Origin: Geosiphon pyriformis
Taxonomy: Eukaryota > Glomeromycota > Glomeromycetes > Archaeosporales > Geosiphonaceae
Direction of reading: 5' to 3'
NCBI GenBank assembly: GCA_016748015.1
Contig: JAAOMT010000376.1
Span: forward strand, 93,283 to 157,282
DNA length: 64,000 nucleotides
Part shown: positions 58,573-64,000 of the stretch, in pieces
Layout of the letters: every line of letters starts with the position of its first letter
Numbering within the stretch: position 1 is the stretch's first letter
Made by a program: the position numbers and the translations under genes
The notes under the pieces: model-generated
Seen by the model: only the letters and a program-made list of their open reading frames with translations
Database searches by the model: none
What the model was told of the DNA's origin: nothing

Positions 58573-59452
58573 AAATTTGCTCAATCCCGTAAATTTGCTT
58601 AGCCTGTTATAAATTAAGAATTTCTTTTTTAAGTATTTTAAATGCATATGGATCAACACATACACATAATTTCAAAGGTCAAGCCAAAAAATAATTTTTG
58701 CATAAAAAATTTCAGTATAAAAAAAACCAAGTTTATTTTATTTTTAAATTAATCTTTATGTAAATATTTCTTTATAAACACATTTTAAAAATTTAAAAAA
58801 AGTGGCAATTTCAATAAAATAATAGCTCAAAACACACAAATTATATTATTTTAAGAAAATATGTTTAAAATTATAATCTAATTTTTAACTGTCTGATCAA
58901 AAATCTTGGAAGTATTATTAATATATATACAAAATAAAAAAATGTTTAAGAAAAGATTGGTTTGATGAAATTCCTCTCTCCTTTGGAAAGGAAAATCTCA
59001 TTGCTGGAAGGTATTTAGCCAACAAGTCTGTGGTAGTTTTTTAATTTTTTTTCATTAGGCGTTAAAAAAAATTTTCCTAGCACATGTTCACATTGTCTGT
59101 TGCAAATTACATTATAAATAGAGATGATAATATTTTTTGTCAAGATGTTTAAAATTTAAAATCAATTTCATATTATATATAATAAACAATATTATGATTC
59201 TTTATATTTAAACAAGCTTTTTTGATTAAATTTGTTCTTATTTTAGGTAAGTCAAAAATCGGTTTAGTTAGCGAATTAATATTATATTGTCAAATCGGAC
59301 CCTGACTGTAATCACATTGCCATGTGATGCTAGAGTCTACCCTTAACAGAAATCCCCGAATCCTAATATTTTTTCGCGTTTAGCTTTGAGTTTTTTGATC
59401 ATTATAAGAGGCGAAAAATAAAATAATTTTCTTTTATATTCTCTCCCTAACA
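58573..59452. other. NAR1-TFB4 intergenic region
   Basis: About 880 bp, AT-rich, with no ORF of note. It must hold the NAR1 3' end and the TFB4 promoter. G/C rises in the last 150 bp before the TFB4 start. No repeat of the LINE or LTR families was recognised. Confidence 0.5.
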
Positions 59453-61035
59453 ATGAAAGACACTGTTGCTGTGAGCGAAGGTGACAAATCTTCCCTTAGT
59501 ATTTTCAACTTCGCAAATATAACCATGCTCCATCTAAAATTCTAACTTGAGCAGATGATTCCAATTTGCTTGTATTGATCATTGATACAAATCCGTTTAT
59601 ATGGGCCCAATCTGCCGCCTTACATGATGGTCTTTCGTTGGATGAGGCTCTTAATCAAATTTTAATTTTCATCAATGCGCATCTGGCTTTCAAGCATGAC
59701 AATAAGCTTGCTGTCATAGCGAGTCATGTAGGCAAGAGGTATTCATATTCTCTTAGTTCTATTCTTAGACAGTTGAAACTAAGCGCCATTCTTCTTTTGA
59801 ACAGTAAATTCCTTTATCCCACATCAGAAACTATTCAAACCACTCAAAAATCCTTAAATAATGCGAGCTTTAGTAATGACGCGAATATGTATCAAACATT
59901 CCGCGCTGTTCATCATAAAGTCATTTTGGGTGTCAAGAAATTGGTTCAAGATTTTGAAAGCGCTAATTTATTTTCTGATAGCTCTAATTCGTCCAATGAA
60001 ACAGGCATGCAATTATTTTTGTGAATCAGATATTTGCCCTTTGAGGACGCATCTAATTATTAGCTTTCAAATATTTTGGATTTATAGCCGCGAGCTCTAT
60101 TATGGCTGGGGCAATGTCAATGGCACTTTGTTGTATCCTTCCAAGTTTAAACTGTTTTTATACCAATCTATGATAAACTTGTTTTAACTCTTTCTTTTAT
60201 TAGATATTAATCGAACATTAAAAGCAGATGACATTGGCCGTATAAAGCCTCGAATATTAGTTATATCATTATCCCCCGATTCCCCAGACCAATATGTGGC
60301 TATAATGAACTGTATCTTTTCTGCTCAAAAGTCTGTAAGTAACTTTTTATTCTGCTGAATTTCGTGACTTTCCCAATTTAATATATTTACTTTCATCATT
60401 AAGAGTATACCTATTGATGTTTGCAAGGTTTTTGGAGAGGACACGGTCTTTTTGCAGCAGGCAGCACATATTACTAACGGAACGTATATGAAACTTGATT
60501 TACCTCGTGGCTTTTTACAATACTTACTGGTAACTATTCTTTCTAAAAATGTTGTTGATTTAATTTTCATCATGATCTTTTTATCAAATCTTTGTTAGTA
60601 GCAGACATTCTTGCCCGATCGCTATTCAAGAACCATCCTCTGTTTACCCGGAAAAGAGCAAGTGGATTTCCGAGCGGCTTGTTTTTGCCACAAAAAGATT
60701 ATAGATATTGGATATGTTTGCTCTGTTTGCTTGTCAAGTATCCTTTATTTCCTTTCGCAAAATATTTGGTTTTAATCAAAATTCCTTAACCTCATTCCGT
60801 CATCTCAGTTTTTTGTGAACAAAAACTTGAAAAAAATGAGTGTTCGACATGCAGGTGAAAACATATTTAATTTGTGTTTTCTAATCGATTTAATGTTCAA
60901 CTCGGTATTTATACTCCAATGAATCCTCACAGAACACCATTGGATAATCTGTACCAAATCCCCACTAACGGAGTAGCGGTAGTAAATGGAATTAAGCAAG
61001 CCCAGAAAAATAAACTGCGCGAGACAACGTCATAA
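59453..61035 (+). CDS. TFB4: TFIIH core subunit Tfb4/p34
   Basis: Tfb4 (human GTF2H3) is a von-Willebrand-A-like, zinc-finger subunit of TFIIH, acting in RNA polymerase II initiation and nucleotide excision repair. Proposed exons: 59453-59480, 59555-60004, 60088-60132, 60204-60334, 60404-60529, 60602-60737, 60809-60854, 60933-61035, giving 354 residues. The vWA start reads [15 protein letters not shown] and [13 protein letters not shown]. Later conserved parts are [50 protein letters not shown] and TFLPDRYSR. The C4-type zinc-binding region is [19 protein letters not shown] and CSTCR. The second intron (60005-60087) starts with GC, not GT: phase and homology both require it. The last exon is a family-variable tail. 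Convergent with OST48; stop codons lie 112 bp apart. Confidence 0.93.
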
Positions 61036-61147
61036 AAGATGAGGGGAGTTATTTTCAAATTTCATAAATTATAATGATATTCTAAAATCATGTATAGTAC
61101 AGTGTAGACGGAATCATTGATATTTTTGCTTAACACATTCTGAATTT
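61036..61147. other. Convergent 3' region of TFB4 and OST48
   Basis: Only 112 bp lie between the two stop codons, so the 3' untranslated regions probably overlap. AT-rich. Confidence 0.6.
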
Positions 61148-62914
61148 CTAATTTGTTTTCTTTTTGCCTTCTTTTTCGCTATCTTTATTAAATATCCACA
61201 CGGCTGAAAATACTAAAAAACCAACCGACATTGACGCAGCTCCGACGTAATACGGATATGCAGAAGAAATAAATCTTGGATATTCATTATGTCGGAAAGG
61301 TCTCACGGCCATTGTGGTTGAATCTACTATGTACGAGTAGCCTTCTCGTTTATAGTTGACCTTGAACGTGAACACACCATAGACATCTGGTAATTTTAAA
61401 TGCGCTTCGAACTTTCTCGAATGATGTTGTGGGGTTATTGGTAATGGTATGAGAGTGCGACGAATATAAGGGTCAAGCATAATCACTTCCAATTGGATAT
61501 CAGTGCCATTAAACGGTTGCCAACGATCATTGGCATATTCTGATACTTCGATTGTATAAACCTATCAGTTTAGCAAAATAATATTTAGTCATGGATAAAT
61601 GATTATGGAAAATGTATTCTCACACTTACGATATTATCTTTAATTCTATAAGCGTCTAATTCTTCATCTTCCCCTTCCCGGTGAAGGTGACTTGAGATGG
61701 CTTTGAGTACGCCTGATTCTTGGAATGTCCATTTTATCAAATCGTCAACGAATGCTTTATTACCCGAGTTCAAATATCTGTTTGGACGAAAATTTATAAT
61801 TAGAGAAATTCGGAAACATAAACTTTAGGAAAAATGCTTACTCCTCGGAGGAATTAAATTTTCGAACGGGTGATTTGAATAAACTAGTTAGAGCAAAATT
61901 TCATAATAAAGAGTTATAAAATTAAGTTGAAAACACTTCAGAGTCAATATGGCTTACTGTAATCAACGTCATTGAGCTTACCTATCTTGAAAAAGCTCTA
62001 TACTGCCTACAAACGTGACCCTCGCGTTGTTCAAAGCCTGTAAGGCAGAAACGAGTGTAATATCATGCCCAACAAGGAAAGGGTCTTGATCAACTACCTG
62101 TTCTGCTTTAGTCTCATATGAATAAGCAGAATTACTAGCAACCCATGCAATCTTGGTCAATAATGGAGTAGTTCCAAATTTGTGCCCCACACCTCGGTAA
62201 AGAATTGGAGCTCCTTCTACAGTTGCTTTGCTCAAAATCACCGGATTTTTTGTCAACCCCTCATTGTTTAAAACAAGAAGGGTGTGTGTGCCATTATCAG
62301 AAACATCAAAATTGAAATGATCAATTACTGATGTTCCTTTATCATCAAATTCAATATCGAATTCTCGTGCAAAATCACGGATTGTTTCTGAGAGATTTGG
62401 AGATGCTGTCAGCAGAATATTCCCACCCTTATTCACAAAATTGATAAGGGCTGCAGAATTAAGTTTACTATTGGAAACTATCCAAATAAGGTTAAAAATT
62501 AGAAGAGATAACAACGAATTTTATAGAGCAAAGCTTCAGCCGATTAAGACATACTCTTGGTCCCTGGAGCAAAGTTTATTATGTGATCATAGGCCCGCTC
62601 GTCAAAAGAAAATAGATCAACCTTTGAATCAGAAGGGGTTTTGAAGGATAGAGTGTAGTGTCGGTCTGAATAAAGAAAATGGTTAAAAACACGCATATAA
62701 ACTCATCACTTGAAAAAGTTTCAAGTTTCAGGCCACACCAAGTACCTATTAGTGATTTGAAAAACAGCGAATAAAGACTTTCATCTGATTCCTTTTCCAG
62801 CAAGACTAGAACGCGTTCACCTGTAGTTGACTTTGCATTTATTTTAAGCGAAACTACTGCGACGAGAAAAACTAGGAGAGCGATATTTAGGAATCTCATT
62901 ATTGTAAGTGGCAT
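61148..62914 (-). CDS. WBP1: Oligosaccharyltransferase 48-kDa subunit OST48/Wbp1
   Basis: Essential subunit of the ER complex that transfers the dolichol-linked glycan to Asn of nascent proteins. Proposed minus-strand exons: 62914-62746, 62665-62555, 62477-61982, 61883-61842, 61777-61630, 61561-61148, giving 459 residues, as usual for the family. Residues 6-28 form a signal peptide (MRFLNIALLVFLVAVVSL). Conserved luminal parts are RVLVLLEKESDESLYS, NKGGNILLTASPN, VIDHFNFDVSDNGTHTLLVL and LYRGVGHKFG. The C-terminal part has KLPDVYGVFTFKVNYKREGY and SAYPYYVGAASMSVG. One transmembrane helix (about VGFLVFSAVWIF) is followed by a short cytosolic tail ending KKTN, a dilysine KKXX ER-retrieval signal as known for Wbp1. 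A start at the second Met (62899) is possible and would fit the signal peptide better. Confidence 0.94.
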
Positions 62915-63058
62915 TTTTTCCCAAGTGTCCCGAGAAAGATTTTAAAAACTTGTCGACGTGTGACTGGTATATATATAATTATTTCTGATTGGATTCATCA
63001 CCTGAATCTCATTTTACAAAAGATTATATAGTTAAAAATTTCAATCTATGTATGTGAT

Positions 63059-63130
63059 GCCCTGATAGCTCAGTCGGTAGAGCGTGAGGCTTTTAACCTT
63101 AAGGTCGAGGGTTCGAGCCCCTCTCAGGGC
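63059..63130 (+). tRNA. tRNA-Lys(UUU)
   Basis: A 72-nt cloverleaf without intron. The acceptor stem GCCCTGA pairs with TCAGGGC. D arm GCTC/GAGC. The anticodon stem TGAGG/CCTTA (one G-T pair) holds loop CTTTTAA with anticodon TTT. The T arm GAGGG/CCCTC has loop TTCGAGC. A-box (TAGCTCAGTCGG) and B-box (GGTTCGAGCCC) promoter elements are intact. No CCA is encoded. Confidence 0.97.
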
Positions 63131-63136
63131 GTTTAA

Positions 63137-63143
63137 TTTTTTT
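63137..63143 (+). terminator. RNA polymerase III T-run terminator
   Basis: Seven T residues beginning seven bases after the tRNA 3' end, a standard Pol III stop. Confidence 0.85.
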
Positions 63144-64000
63144 GAACTGTCAATTTTAACCAATTAAAACTCGAATTTAGTTTATGTATTGTATTTTTAT
63201 ATACAATATTTTTAAATTTCAAATAGTTTAACTTGAATAATTATAAATTATTATATATTATATATTAAAATTAAAATACAAATTTTTCTAAACATAAATC
63301 AATTATTACATATAAATTAAAAATTATTTTCATAAATTTGATTATTTAAACATAAAATATTAGATAACATGTTAAATAAAAATCGTTTATTATAAAAAAA
63401 AATACAAAATTTTTTAAGTATTTTTTATTTAACTTAATAAAAAATATTTTTGATTTTTTAAACTAATCAAATTTATTAAAAAATATTTTTTATAATTATA
63501 CAAGTTTTATATTTTTTGACTTTAATTATAATTTGTTTTTATATATAATTTAAAAATTTTCACAGTCAATACTTATTTTTTATTTATAATAAAATTTATA
63601 AATTTCTACTAGTCATTTTAGTTAATAAATTAATATATCTTTATTTTTTTTAATAATTTAATTATTTTATAGTAAAATTTATTAAAAATAACTGTTGAAA
63701 TAATTTTCCTAAAATATTAAATATCACTGATTATTGAAAAAATATTAAAAATATTAAAAAATATTCAAATCATTCGATAGGAATTAATTAAAAATTGAAA
63801 AATCCAACCAATGAATAATCTATGTAAATTTTAAATAAATAAATAAATAAAATAAAAAATAATCTTGATTTTTTTATAACGAGAATTTAATAAATATCTA
63901 TATTAAAAGTTTAAAAAGTTTAGGAAATGAAAAAAGTATTTATATATTTTAAATTCTAAAATGGTTTGATTTGTAAGAATATTGAAGATAAGGAAATATG
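63144..64000. other. AT-rich flank, no gene seen
   Basis: Almost pure A/T up to the window edge with short AAATAAATAAATA-like runs (63833-63855). No ORF or recognisable element. Confidence 0.6.

Overview
The window reads as nuclear DNA of a fungus: short introns of about 50-130 bp (mostly GT-AG), compact genes with conserved eukaryotic housekeeping products, and very AT-rich intergenic DNA packed with retroelements. The Tad/I-like LINEs with RNase H, the Ty3/Gypsy elements and the strong AT bias would suit an early-diverging fungus such as a member of Mucoromycota/Glomeromycotina. That placement is inference; no marker in the window proves it.

Region 1 (1-14.3 kb) is a nest. A minus-strand LINE (LINE-A) is split by an almost complete 9.85-kb Ty3/Gypsy element (2197-12048) with two 980-bp LTRs, TG..CA ends inside a TGTTACC/GGTAACA inverted repeat, and a 4-bp ACTC target-site duplication. 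The Gypsy internal region, all on the minus strand, encodes Gag, protease, a Cys-rich zinc-binding-like region, a five-motif dUTPase domain, RT, RNase H, integrase and an extra unidentified ORF. A related LTR is cut by the left window edge.

Region 2 (14.3-29.2 kb) is extremely AT-rich, decayed repeat DNA. It can be read as old copies of LINEs and of an ORF1-only LINE derivative (ORF1 plus LINE-type 3' UTR, no ORF2), with a solo LTR at 24.3-25.2 kb. Region 3 (29.2-39.9 kb) holds a 5'-truncated LINE (LINE-B) followed head to tail by a younger, near-full-length LINE (LINE-C). C-to-T and G-to-A changes dominate the decay and hit RT, integrase and protease active-site codons.

Region 4 (40-64 kb) is gene territory. 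It holds an unresolved possible gene (40.4-41.7 kb, minus); a nine-exon gene for a roughly 3,400-residue protein of repeated ASH/Hydin/MSP-like Ig-fold modules; mitochondrial methylmalonate-semialdehyde dehydrogenase (minus); NAR1, a cytosolic Fe-S assembly factor; TFB4, a TFIIH subunit; the OST48/WBP1 subunit of oligosaccharyltransferase (minus); and tRNA-Lys(UUU). For the giant gene, NAR1, TFB4 and OST48 the exon chains I propose keep the reading frame from start to stop. These genes belong to unrelated pathways. Their arrangement (a divergent MMSDH/NAR1 pair and convergent giant-gene/MMSDH and TFB4/OST48 pairs) is ordinary compact fungal packing, not an operon.
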